From Stomorhina lunata (Eukaryota; Arthropoda; Insecta; Diptera; Rhiniidae): a stretch of DNA of 64,000 nt. The stretch lies in NCBI GenBank assembly GCA_933228675.1, contig OW121741.1:75568629-75632628 (forward strand). The letters are read 5' to 3'. The position numbers were made by a program, and so were the translations under genes. Shown here piece by piece: positions 1 through 11,000 of the stretch (positions are counted from its first letter, which is position 1; each line of letters opens with the position of its first letter). A model generated the notes under the pieces. That model worked only from the letters and a program-made list of their open reading frames with translations. It was not told where the DNA came from and ran no database searches.

Positions 1-1298
1 CAATGTTTGCCAAAACAAGTGTTAGCTTTGAAAAGGAACTTTTAACTTAAGACCATATAAAGGTTATTTTATACTTCCCAACAACGAAAGCAGTTGGTAA
101 AGGTCAGTTTAATTAAATAAAAGGGATTGAAATGTTTTTAGGCTTTTAAAATTTTATGATCTTAACAAACCTTTAAGGAATATTTCGCACTCTATTGTTC
201 GGTAATAGATTTTAAACAATAGGGTCGCAACCCATTCTTGTATTCACAAGTTTTCAATGATATCAGGCTAAAACACTCTGTAATACAAAAGAACACCTCA
301 ACTCCTTTAATCAAATTTCCAAAACATACACACCCAAATTCTTCAACTAAAATGAACTTTCTACTCATGCAACTGAATGAATTCAAAGATGAAGAAATTC
401 TAATGTCCATAATCAAATATTCAAAACTCCTGACAGTTGGCAGCCAGAGTTTAACTAGAAATGCCCAAAATATGTCAAAGTGGTTGGCCAATGCAATGCA
501 GTCCGTAACAAGGCTCTGGAGTGAAAAGGGTTTGATATATTAAGAACTTAAGTCTCTATAATACAAAGAACAATCATTTTGCAGGTTCTACAAGTCACAA
601 AACAATTGCTGCATTTCAAATTCACTTGAGTTTTGTGATGTCAAAAGCCTTGACAATGGCGGATGGAGTTGGTGGTCGGTGGGTGGGTGGAATGAATGTA
701 AATGTTCAACAAGTAGAATTTCTTAATGCATTTGTAAAAGTCCTGTAAGTGATTTGTCGGTCTGTGATTTGTAAAAGTGCTGGCAGGATTCACCCATTCC
801 TTTAAACACAACAATAGCAATTTGTTTTCTGTATGTTTGGGTGGCTCAAATTGAAATGCCTTAAATTCCTAATTGAAATGGTAGAATCTTGTTATAATCG
901 AATGATTTCAATGATTAATTACACCGAGAGAATTTCGTTTGAATTTGTACAGAGGAGTTATTTGTAGTGACCATCAGGTTTAAAGATTAAACAGAGTAGT
1001 CGCCCTAAGTATTACTGGAGCAAAAAAACCGACAGCAACAGAAGCTAAGTGCAGAATATTGGATATGGACCCATTGCATATACATAGTACATATAAAAGA
1101 GTAAGTCTTAGACAGAGTGGTCAAATGATGATCAAAGATGATGGACACTCGTGTTTAATAAGTAAGCACGACTACAGAGATACAAATGCTGACAACATGG
1201 CTTCACCAGTACTTTGGGATAAAGCAATAGATGTAGTTGTACCCTCCAGAGAAAGCTGGAAGGTTATGAACCATAACGCGTCAGATATTGACATTTAT
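1..1298. other. AT-rich unique DNA, no gene recognised
   Basis: Short open frames on both strands (for example 238-543 + and 1059-1316 +) have no recognisable domain, and the first is opposed by an equally long minus-strand frame. I see no splice-supported exon, RNA gene or repeat. The stretch ends at the 3' tail of a retrotransposon inserted in minus orientation. Confidence 0.6.
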
Positions 1299-2386
1299 AC
1301 TTACTTACTTACTTAAATGGCCTATAATTACAACCTGTTTAGGTCAAAGGTCAAGCATATTTAAGAATTTCTTGCACCTCTATCTTCTGCGCATATTCTC
1401 CAATTTCGTATACCAAGTTTCAAACGATTTTCCTCTACTTGGTTTTCCACCGAAGTTTTGGACGCCCTCTTCTACGAGTTCCCTCACTTTTCTTGCCGGA
1501 GTATTTTCATCCATTCGCACAACATGCCCTAGCCAACGCAGCCGCTGTTGCTTAATGCGTTTTACTATGTCTATGTCAGCGTATAACTCATGGCTCATTC
1601 GATGTCGATACTCGCAGACGGGTCCAAATATTCTTCGTAGAATTTTCCTCTCGAACACTCCAAGGATAGCTTCATCTATCTGTGTAAGTGCCCTTGATTC
1701 AGCACCATACAATAACATGGGTAGCTTATGCGTTTTATAGGACTTTATTCCTTAGCTGTTTGCTTAGTCCAATATAGCATCGACTAGCAAGTATGATTCT
1801 ACGTTTGATTTCAAAGCTTATCTCACAGCGGTACCAAGGTATACAAATTATTTTACAACCTTGAAGCTATAGTTCTCAACGGACACATGTGATCCAATTC
1901 TAATGGTCTGTCTGCCTGTAGAAACCATCAGTTTTGTTTTTGAAAAGGAAAAAACTGCAGTTATCTCGCGTAAAGTGCGTCCCATAATATCAATGGCATC
2001 GCCAAAACGTGACTGACATATGTTTTCTATTGAAAATTGTACTTGTATTGAAGAGGTCACAAGATAGACTGTCACCTTGCCTGAATCCCCGTTTAGTTAT
2101 GAAGAACTCTGATAGGTTCTTACCTATCTTAGCAGATAATGTTGTATTAGTTAGTTTTATCCTGCATATCTTTATTAGCTTCGTAGAGATGCCGAACTCA
2201 GACATTGCTTCAAAAACCTTCTTCCGTATGGGGCTGTCAAAAGCTGCTTTGTTGTCAACAAAGAGATGATAAGTATCTATTTGTTTCTCTTGGGGCTTCT
2301 CCATGATTTGGCTTAGAGTAAAGATCTGGTCAGTGGTTGATTTACCTAGTCTAAAGCCACATTAGTATGTCCCAATTATTTCGTTA
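1299..2386 (-). mobile_element. RTE-like non-LTR retrotransposon, 5'-truncated copy 1
   Basis: A minus-strand remnant carrying the 3' half of an RTE-clade element. Its 3' end lies at the left, next to a (TTAC)n tail (plus-strand reading) that directly joins unrelated flank; a short tandem tail is typical of the RTE clade. Conceptual translation shows an RT block with FVDNKAAFDS (first catalytic Asp region) and GFRQGDSLSCDLF at about 1990-2304, then GRTLREITAVF. A C-terminal tail follows (1380-1718) with LLYGAESRALTQ, FERKILRRIFGPVC and RLRWLGHVVRMDEN. Similarity to the second copy (3200-6130) stops near 2386, so this copy is 5'-truncated, as expected of target-primed reverse transcription. 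It has frameshifts, an in-frame TAA after FKVVK, a missing segment after CDLFN, and FGDA where YADD should be. It also lacks about 16 bp that copy 2 has near 3387. It cannot encode an active enzyme. Confidence 0.85.
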
Positions 2387-2539
2387 ACTTTGAAACGCAT
2401 TTTAAATCAACACACACTGTCTAATGCATAATCTCACAAATTCCTGTTAAGTTCTCTTATCTAAGAAAATCAGCATAACTGCGAACACATGTCATCCATT
2501 TTCACTGAAGATGTTGAATGTCCTGACGCTCAGTTAAGG

Positions 2540-2917
2540 ACTCTACATCCAAAACAACTAAAGAAATGCGATATAATTTTAAACGAATTTTAAACATCAA
2601 TAACAATCCTTAATAGTTGTTAAACAAACGTGATTAACGAATCATCAAACAATCACCATTTAGTAGTCAATCAACTATGGAACAAACAATAAAAATTCAT
2701 CAAACAGTTAATAAAACTACTACCAAACAATAATCAAATAATCGTCAAAAAACTATCAAACAATCGTCATACAGTCGTCAAAAAATTGTCAAAAATCTTC
2801 AAAACAGTCGTCAGTCAATCGTCAATCATTTATCAAACAACTATTAAACAACCACCAAACAATCATCAAACAATCACCAGTCAACCTTCAAACTATATTC
2901 AAACAATTGCCAAATAT
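2540..2917. repeat. Degenerate tandem repeat, about 10-12 bp, CAATCATCAAA-like
   Basis: Many imperfect iterations of CAATCGTCAAA, CAATCATCAAA or CAGTCGTCAAA-type words occur, with variable spacing, clearest between 2690 and 2900. This looks like an old, diverged minisatellite lying between two retrotransposon copies. The left boundary is vague. No coding potential. Confidence 0.55.
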
Positions 2918-3082
2918 TATCCGTGCAGCCGTTTTCCGATTTAAGATAAATCGAAAAAAAGTAGGCGTGGTCAAATTGGCTTTACTTAAACTTAAATTGA
3001 AAAAATAAGAAAAAATTCCCATATCCGTGCAGCCATTTTTCTATTTTTTATAAATTGAAAAAAGTGGGCGTAAAGGTAGTCT
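2918..3082. repeat. Two imperfect direct copies of a roughly 60-bp word
   Basis: ATCCGTGCAGCC begins both copies (about 2919 and 3024). Each continues into a T-rich stretch, then AAATCGAAAA or AAATTGAAAA, and then an AGTRGGCGT word. Spacing is about 105 bp. The composition suggests a scrap of an interspersed element that I cannot name. Confidence 0.4.
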
Positions 3083-3220
3083 TCGTCAACTTCTCTTTAT
3101 GTAGAACCCAAACTTGGACTATGACAAACATTTAGAAAAAAAATTGTCTAAATCGGTCCAGCTGTTCTCAACTGGTTCAAGGTATTTTATCCATATATGT
3201 ACTTACTTTACTTAAATGGC

Positions 3221-3646
3221 CTATTGTAACAACCTGTTTAGGTCAAAGGCCGAGAATATTTTAGAATTCCATGCGCTTCTATCTTGTGCGCATATTCTCC
3301 AATTTCTTATGCCAAGTTTTGAAAGATTTTCTTCTACTTGGTCTTTCCATCGAAGTTTTGGGCGCCCTCTTCTACGAGTTCCCTCAAGATCATTATCAAA
3401 CACTTTTCTTGCCGGAGTATTTACATCCATTCGCACAACATGTCCTAGCCAGCGCAGCCGCTGTTGCTTAATGCGTTTTACTATGTCAGCGTATAACTCA
3501 TACAGCTCATGATTCATTAGATGTCGATACTCATTGTTGACGCAGACTGGTCCAAATATTTTTCTTAGGATTTTCCTCTCAAACACTCCAAGGATAGCTT
3601 CATCTGCCTGTGCAAGTACCCATGATTCTGCACCATACAGTAACAC
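3221..3646 (-). pseudogene. C-terminal tail of the RTE-like element
   Basis: A 141-codon open stretch reads LLYGAESWVLAQ, VFERKILRKIFGPVC, RLRWLGHVVRMD, GTRRRGRPKLRWKDQVEE and WRICAQDRSAW. This is the conserved basic tail found after the thumb in many RTE-type elements of arthropods, often mis-annotated as host protein. It sits just upstream of the short 3' untranslated region and tetranucleotide tail. It is severed from the RT by the TAA and frameshifts between 3646 and 3944. Confidence 0.8.
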
Positions 3647-3943
3647 GGGTAGCTTATGCGTTTTATAGAGCGTAATTTTAGTTTTTACAGAGAGGACTTT
3701 ATTCCTTAGCTGTTTGCTTAGTCCAATATAGCATCGCCTAGCAAGTATGATTCTACGTTTGATTTCAAAGCTTATATCACAGCGGTACCAAGGTATACAA
3801 ATTATTTTACAACCTTGAAGCTATAGTTCTCAACGGACACATGCAGTCCAATTCTAGTGGTCTGTCTGCCTGTAGAAACCATCAGTTTTGTTTTTGAAAA
3901 GGAAAAAGCTGCAGTTACCTCGCGTAAAGTGCGTCCCATAATA

Positions 3944-4610
3944 TCAATGGCAACGGCAAAACGCGACTAGCATATGTTTTCTATTGAAAATTGCACTTGT
4001 ATTGAAGAGGTCACAAGATAGACTGTCACCTTGCCTGAATCCCCGTTTAGTTATGAAGAACTCTGATAGGTTCTGACCTATCTTAACAGATGATATTGTA
4101 TTAGTTAGTGTCATCCTGCATAACTTTATTAGCTTCGTGGGGATGCCGAACTCAGACAGCTTCAAACACCTTCTTCCGTATCGGGCTGTCAAAAGCTGCT
4201 TTGTAGTCAACAAAGAGATGATACGTGTCAATTTGTTTCTCTTGGGTCTTCTCCAGGATCTGACGTAGAGTAAAGATCTGGTCAGTGGTTGATTTACCTG
4301 GTCTAAAGCCACATTGGTACGTCCCAATTATTTCGTTAATTATGGTCGATAGAATCTTATATGTAATTGAGAGGAAGCTTATCCCTCTATAATTTGCACA
4401 CACAGTTTTATCTCCTTTTTTGTGCAAAGGACAAATGACACTAAGATTCCAATCGTCTGGCATGTATTCTTCTGACCATATTGCTTCTATAAGTTGGGAC
4501 ATAAGCCTTATCAACTCATCTCCTCCGGCCTTAAAAAGCTCAGCAGAAAGACCATCGGAACCCGCAGCTTTGTTATTTTTGAGTCGATTTTTAGCGATTC
4601 TAATCTCATT
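3944..4610 (-). pseudogene. Reverse transcriptase domain of the RTE-like element (catalytic motif lost)
   Basis: Reads KNNKAAGSDGLSAELFK, then SVICPLHKKGDK, ANYRGISFLS, GYQCGFRPGKSTTDQIF and HLFVDYKAAFDS (fingers and first catalytic Asp). After a 2-nt loss near 4158 the frame changes and continues with LSEFGIPTKLIKLC and GFRQGDSLSCDLFN (RT motif 4). The expected segment between CDLFN and the YADD box is shortened. The position equivalent to YADD reads FAVA in the frame that leads into IDIMGRTLREVTAA, so both metal-binding aspartates are gone. Copy 1 reads FGDA at the same place. A functional product is excluded. Confidence 0.8.
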
Positions 4611-5171
4611 TTAGTTTGGTGGTGGACATATAACGCCATCATCATTGATTTGTTCAGGGGTGTCATCTTGGTTGATTTCATTTGATACCAACAATTTGAA
4701 AAAGTGCTCCTTCCACAGTTTTAGTACGGTTCCAGCATTCGTTACCAGGTTTCCTTGGTCGTCTTTGCAATAGAGAATACAATTGCGAAAACCATCCGTT
4801 TGATGTTTAGCTTTTTGATAAAATTTACGCACTTTATTACGACTCTTATATAACTCAATCTCCTCGAACACACGTCTTTCCATTTCTATCTTTTTTCTTC
4901 GAAATAGGCGTTTCTCTTCCCTCTTTCTTTCTCTATATCTTTCTAAAGTTCGACAAGTAACTATTGACTGAAGGGTTGCCCTGTAGGCTGCATTTTTCGC
5001 TGTAGTGGCATCGCGGCACTCCTCGTCATACCAAGAGTTTTTTGGAAGAGGGTTGTGGAACCCCAATACAGTTTTTGCAGCAGTTTTCATAGAGCTGGAA
5101 ATATGTTGCCATAGAGCGCTGATGTCGTTGGGAGTTGAAATATTTTCTCCGAGTAATTGAACTATTCGTCG
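4611..5171 (-). pseudogene. Linker between endonuclease and RT of the RTE-like element
   Basis: This continues in the endonuclease frame beyond the TAG, through RRIVQLLGEN and the conserved-looking NSWYDEECRDATTAKNAAYRA-type segment (about 5000-5040). A strongly basic helical stretch rich in Arg, Lys and Glu follows (about 4850-4960), then NAGTVLKLWKEHF. This region joins the nuclease to the RT fingers in RTE elements and carries no catalytic residue. It ends at an in-frame TAA (4611-4613), after which the same frame resumes as RT. The TAA is therefore a point nonsense mutation and not a natural end. Confidence 0.75.
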
Positions 5172-6073
5172 CTAGTAATCTGTTGCAATTTGATGGGATT
5201 GTAGCTTAGTGGTGTTAAATTTCCTTTGCGATTCTGTCTGAATGTTTCCCGACACACTCAGGCGTGTTCTCACCTTGGCTGCAATGAGATAGTGATCGGA
5301 GTCCATATTGGCTCCCCGAATTGTACGCACATCCAATACGCTTGATGAGTGCCTTCCGTCAACTACAATATGGTCTATTTGATTTTCTGTCATTTGATCG
5401 GGAGACACCCAAGTAGCTTTGTGTATTCTACGGTGTTGAAATCTGGTGCTACTCACTACCATATTTTGAGCAGCCGCAAAAGAGACCAGCCTTATACCAT
5501 TGTCAGATGTTACGTTATGGAGGCTGAATTTACCGATAGTGGGCTCAAAGCAACTTTCCTGTCCAATCTTTGCGTTAAAATCACCCAGTATTATTTTTAC
5601 GTCATGATTAGGGCAGCTGTCATTTACTTCCTCGAGTTGCTCATAAAAGGCTTCTTTTAAATCTTCATCTTTATCCTCTGTAGGAGCGTAAGCACAAATT
5701 AAACTCAGATAGAAGTATTTAGCTTTTACACGTATTGTTGCTAATCTTTCGTTAACTGGGGTGAATCTGGAGACTAGGTTTCGCATTTTTTTGCTGACTA
5801 TGAATCCGCAACCAAATTCATGCCTTCTCTGATGGCAACTGTAATATAGGTCACCTTTTGGTGTCTTGGCGACGCCGTTGCCATTCCATCTTACTTCCTG
5901 GACAGCAGTTAGATCGCATTTATATTCCTCGAGGACATCAACTGGGTCAAAGCACCTCCTCTGTAGAGGGTTCGGATGTTCCATGTGCTGATCCTTAAAT
6001 CATGGTCCTTTTTTCGTTTGCCATAGTCGTCAACATTAGGGAGGGCCGTTTTAATTCTTTTTTGCTTTTTCAT
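5172..6073 (-). pseudogene. Endonuclease domain of the RTE-like element (frameshifted)
   Basis: The start is chosen at 6073 because this frame reads MKKQKRIKT and then, without interruption, RISTWNIRTLYRGGALTQL, the characteristic N-terminus of the exonuclease-endonuclease-phosphatase fold. A frameshift near 5945 moves the rest into the frame whose first ATG is at 5984. From there DLTAVQEVRWNG (metal-binding Glu), GDFNAKIG (Asn/Asp catalytic pair), QIDHIVVD and SDHYLIAAKVR (terminal catalytic Asp-His) are all present in order. In active elements this domain nicks target DNA to prime reverse transcription in the nucleus. The residues look preserved, so inactivation here is by the frameshift and the TAG stop at 5172-5174; beyond the TAG the same frame continues into the linker. 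Identification is strong; activity is ruled out. Confidence 0.85.
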
Positions 6074-6130
6074 AGTAATTTTTTTCTAGGAGTGGGTTAC
6101 TAGCCCGACGTCCCAGACCCATGTTTTTAT

Positions 6131-8044
6131 AGTTCTTATGGGGGAAAATAGCTAGTGCAACAAATTTTGATGTCTTGAAAAAGTTTAGTATTAAAATTGT
6201 GCAAAATAGGTTCACATTTAATTATAGCTTCCATATAACTATGTCCCGGGAATAACTTTAATACTGATAAATTAAATCGAATTATATTAGATATGACAAC
6301 TAAATGTGAATCAGAGAAATTTTATGCAACTATTTTTCGGTCTATGTTATAAATATAAATATAACCTCGGAAACCATTTAAATTCTAATATATGTTGCTT
6401 AGTGATAAAAGGGCCAATGTTAGTTTTTGCTGCTTTGAGTTAATTATTGCATTGATTATCTTCTTTACCCTCTTTTATAACTCAAAATAGATTTATAAGG
6501 GGTTTTCTGGGTAATTCAAATTTTCTCAAGACTACATTTTTTGATATTGGGCCTTTGAGCACCAAGCGTATGTATATCATAATATGATAGCTGTGGCCCT
6601 AGAATTTGGTACTTATCAGTTTTTTTGACTATCTGGCGTATACAATTATGTAGAAATTGTTCCACATTAAATATAAGCCGAAAAATATTGTCCACAAACT
6701 TAAATTTCAAACAACATTAGAACCTAAGTACAATATTTTTTCTTTTTGTGTATGAGTTCTATTTCCTACAAAATTGTTTAATTGATTTTCTAATAATAAA
6801 GAAGTCGATTTGAAGTGAAAGGGTATATATATGTTTTCAATATTCTTCATATGTTAAAATAACTTCATATAAATCAGAGGAGTAAGATGTTAACTTTATT
6901 AACGCATCCCATAAACTTATGTTGTAAGTCAGAAATGCATTTACGTATAAGTAGATATTTCTAGCAATTAAATGAATTTTAAGGCTTAAATCAAATTAAA
7001 CAATGGATGTCTATTTAAAGGATTTTAAAGTCAGTATTCGATTTTAGATAACAAATAATGAGAATAATAACTTTAAGAAGTCAAGCAAGGGGTTATGCTT
7101 GAAATATAGAGATAAGAATATACTGCAATATGGGAACACATGTTTAGACATCATTCTTTAAAACTTCAGTTTGACAAATTACTTTTATTCGAAAACTTTT
7201 TCAAACGCATATTCCAAATCTTATTTAGATAATTCAGTTACATGGAATTAAAAGTTAACATTCACTAAAAGCGTACAATATAAATTAATTAAAACATTCC
7301 ATTTGATCGAAATTACATTTGTAACTCCCACTCATATGAACATAAATAAAAGCTAAAGCACATTTCCTAAATGAATTCATCCCACAGAAAAGCAAATGTT
7401 TGTAACGCTGAAAAAGTAGCTACAAAAAAGGATGAACGAAAAAAATTCCTTAGCGAATATTCGAGTTATAATGAAAAACAAATGAAATTAACACACACAG
7501 AGACAGACACACAGACAGACGAAAAGGCACAGCCACAATAATAGCAAAACAGTTGACATTAAACAAAAAAGGATGTCAAATCGAAAAAAGGCTTAATAAA
7601 GGAGTACAAAATTACAGAGAAACAGAAAAAGGATATGAAAATATTTCACATATGCATAAGGATAAATGTGAATGTTGTCATATATAATTTTTAGATTTTT
7701 ATCTCAAAGACTTGTTCTACTATTTATTATTATTAAAAAATTTTTGTAATTATTAAGAATATGCCGGCAAGGAGTGAGTGTGTGGAGTTGGTTAAAAGTA
7801 TTCATTTCATAAGGCAATTAAATTTTTTTCTGTTTTTTGAAACAGAAAATTGTTTAACAAATTATTTGTATTGTCTTTGAAAATAATTTTATGTCTAATT
7901 TGTAAAGTGACGTTCTGTGATTTTAATTATGGGTTTTGATATTTTAAAAATAAGTAAATAAAATTGTATTAACAAGAACAACATTATTTCAGGAAAGCTA
8001 TTATAAAAATATTATCCATAACATAACAAGAACAGAACTCGACA
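6131..8044. other. AT-rich unique DNA, no gene recognised
   Basis: I see no convincing coding frame. A short CA/GACA-rich patch lies at 7491-7521. The right end (from about 8040) grades into diverged 31-bp satellite units. Confidence 0.55.
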
Positions 8045-11000
8045 TTTTTTTTTATAAAAATTAAAAGTTCCCACAAAATTGTATCTAAAAAAGGAAATTT
8101 TTGAAAAAACTCTTATAAAAATAGTAAACTTTTAAAAAATTTGCTATCAAAATTGGAATTTTTTTGAAAAATTTCCTATAAAAATACGAAACTTTTGAAA
8201 AATTGCCTATAAAAATAGGAATTTTTTGAAAAATTTTCTACAAAATAGGAAACTTTTGAAAAATTTTCTATAAAAATAGGAAATTTTTGAAAAATGTCCT
8301 ATAAAAATAGTAAATTTTTTAAAAACTTCCTATAAAAATACAATTTTTTTTTAATGTACTATAAAAATGTAAAATTTTTCAAAAATTTCCTATAAAAAGG
8401 AAACTTTTTGAAAAATTTCATATAAAAATATAAAATTTTTGAAAAATTAACTATAAAAATAGAAAATTTTTAAAAAATTTCCTATAAACCTAATCAATTT
8501 TTGAAAAATTTTCTATAAAAATAGGAAATTTTTGAAAAATTTCCTATAAAAATAGGAAATTTTTGAAAAATTTCCTATAAAAATAGGAAATTTTTGAAAA
8601 ATTTCCTATAAAAATAGGAAATTTTTGAAAAATTTCCTATAAAAATAGGAAATTATTGAAAAATTTCCTATAAAAATAGGAAATTTTTGAAAAATTTCCT
8701 ATAAAAATATGAAATTTTTGAAAAATTTCCTATAAAAATAGGAAATTTTTGAAAAATTTCCTATAAAAATAGGAAATTTTTGAAAATTTTCCTATAAAAA
8801 TAGGAAATTTTTGAAAAATTTCCTATAAAAATAGGAAATTTTTGAAAAATTTCCTATAAAAATAGGAAATTTTTGAAAAATTTCCTATAAAAATAGGAAA
8901 TTTTTGAAAAATTTCCTATAAAAATAGGAAATTTTTGAATTTCCTATAAAAATAGGAAATTTTTGAATTTCCTATAAAAATAGGAAATTTTTGAAAAATT
9001 TCCTATAAAAATACGAAATTTTTGAAAAATTTCCTATAAAAATAGGAAATTTTTGAAAAAATTCCTATAAAAATAGGAAATTTATGAAAAATTTTCTATA
9101 CAAATAGGAAATTTTTCAAAAAATTCCTATACAAATAGGAAATTTATGAAAAATTTTCTATAAAAATAGAAAATTTTTGAAAAATTTTCTATAAAAATAG
9201 AAAATTTTTGAAAAAATTTCTATAAAAATAGAAAATTTTTGAAAAAATTTCTATAAAAATAGAAAATTTTTGAAAAATTTTCTATAAAAATAGAAAATTT
9301 TTGAAAAATTTTCTATAAAAATAGAAAATTTTTGAAAAATTTTCTATAAAAATAGAAAATTTTTGAAAAATTTTCTATAAAAATAGAAAATTTTTGAAAA
9401 ATTTTCTATAAAAATAGAAAATTTTTGAAAAATTTTCTATAAAAATAGAAAATTTTTGAAAAATTTTCTATAAAAATAGAAAATTTTTGAAAAATTTTCT
9501 ATAAAAATAGAAAATTTTTGAAAAATTTTCTATAAAAATAGAAAATTTTTGAAAAATTTTCTATAAAAATAGAAAATTTTTGAAAAATTTTCTATAAAAA
9601 TAGAAAATTTTTGAAAAATTTTCTATAAAAATAGAAAATTTTTGAAAAATTTTCTATAAAAATAGAAAATTTTTGAAAAATTTTCTATAAAAATAGAAAA
9701 TTTTTGAAAAATTTTCTATAAAAATAGAAAACTTTTGAAAAATTTTCTATAAAAATAGAAAATTTTTGAAAAATTTTCTATAAAAATAGAAAATTTTTGA
9801 AAAATTTTCTATAAAAATAGAAAATTTTTGAAAAATTTTCTATAAAAATAGAAAATTTTTGAAAAATTTTCTATAAAAATAGAAAATTTTCTATAAAAAT
9901 AGAAAATTTTTGAAAAATTTTCTATAAAAATAGAAAATTTTTGAAAAATTTTCTATAAAAATAGAAAATTTTTGAAAAATTTTCTATAAAAATAGAAAAT
10001 TTTTGAAAAATTTTCTATAAAAATAGAAAATTTTTGAAAAATTTTCTATAAAAATCGAAAATTTTTGAAAAATTTTCTATAAAAATAGAAAATTTTTGAA
10101 AAATTTTCTATAAAAATAGAAAATTTTTGAAAAATTTTCTATAAAAATAGAAAATTTTTGAAAAATTTTCTATAAAAATAGAAAATTTTTGAAAAATTTT
10201 CTATAAAAATAGAAAATTTTTGAAAAATTTTCTATAAAAATAGAAAATTTTTGAAAAATTTTCTATAAAAATAGAAAATTTTTGAAAAATTTTCTATAAA
10301 AATAGAAAATTTTTGAAAAATTTTCTATAAAAATAGAAAATTTTTGAAAAATTTTCTATAAAAATAGAAAATTTTTGAAAAATTTTCTATAAAAATAGAA
10401 AATTTTTGAAAAATTTTCTATAAAAATAGAAAATTTTTGAAAAATTTTCTATAAAAATAGAAAATTTTTGAAAAATTTTCTATAAAAATAGAAAATTTTT
10501 GAAAAATTTTCTATAAAAATAGAAAATTTTTGAAAAATTTTCTATAAAAATAGAAAATTTTTGAAAAATTTTCTATAAAAATAGAAAATTTTTGAAAAAT
10601 TTTCTATAAAAATAGAAAATTTTTGAAAAATTTTCTATAAAAATAGAAAATTTTTGAAAAATTTTCTATAAAAATAGAAAATTTTTGAAAAATTTTCTAT
10701 AAAAATAGAAAATTTTTGAAAAATTTTCTATAAAAATAGAAAATTTTTGAAAAATTTTCTATAAAAATAGAAAATTTTTGAAAAATTTTCTATAAAAATA
10801 GAAAATTTTTGAAAAATTTTCTATAAAAATAGAAAATTTTTGAAAAATTTTCTATAAAAATAGAAAATTTTTGAAAAATTTTCTATAAAAATAGAAAATT
10901 TTTGAAAAATTTTCTATTAAAATAGAAAATTTTTGAAAAATTTTCTATTAAAATAGAAAATTTTTGAAAAATTTTCTATAAAAATAGAAAATTTTTGAAA

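Larger units (their letters stand above)
3200..6130 (-). mobile_element. RTE-like non-LTR retrotransposon, near full-length copy 2 (defective)
   Basis: A minus-strand element with the RTE order: apurinic-type endonuclease, linker, reverse transcriptase, C-terminal tail, then a short tetranucleotide 3' tail (CTTACTTTACTT on the plus strand at about 3200-3213). There is no RNase H domain and no second ORF, as usual for RTE. One ORF can be followed from an ATG at 6073 down to about 3221, but with lesions. These are a frameshift near 5945, TAG at 5172-5174, TAA at 4611-4613, a 2-nt loss near 4158, a deletion and frameshift around the YADD position (about 3950-4010), and TAA near 3805. The 5' boundary (about 6130) is estimated from where coding and leader-like sequence end. 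The flank beyond the 3' tail differs from that of copy 1, so this is a separate insertion. Confidence 0.85.

Noticed and set aside
1380..1740. Plus-strand frame of 150 residues at 1288-1740 as a gene
   Set aside because: It is the antisense shadow of the retrotransposon C-terminal tail, whose minus-strand translation has clear family motifs.
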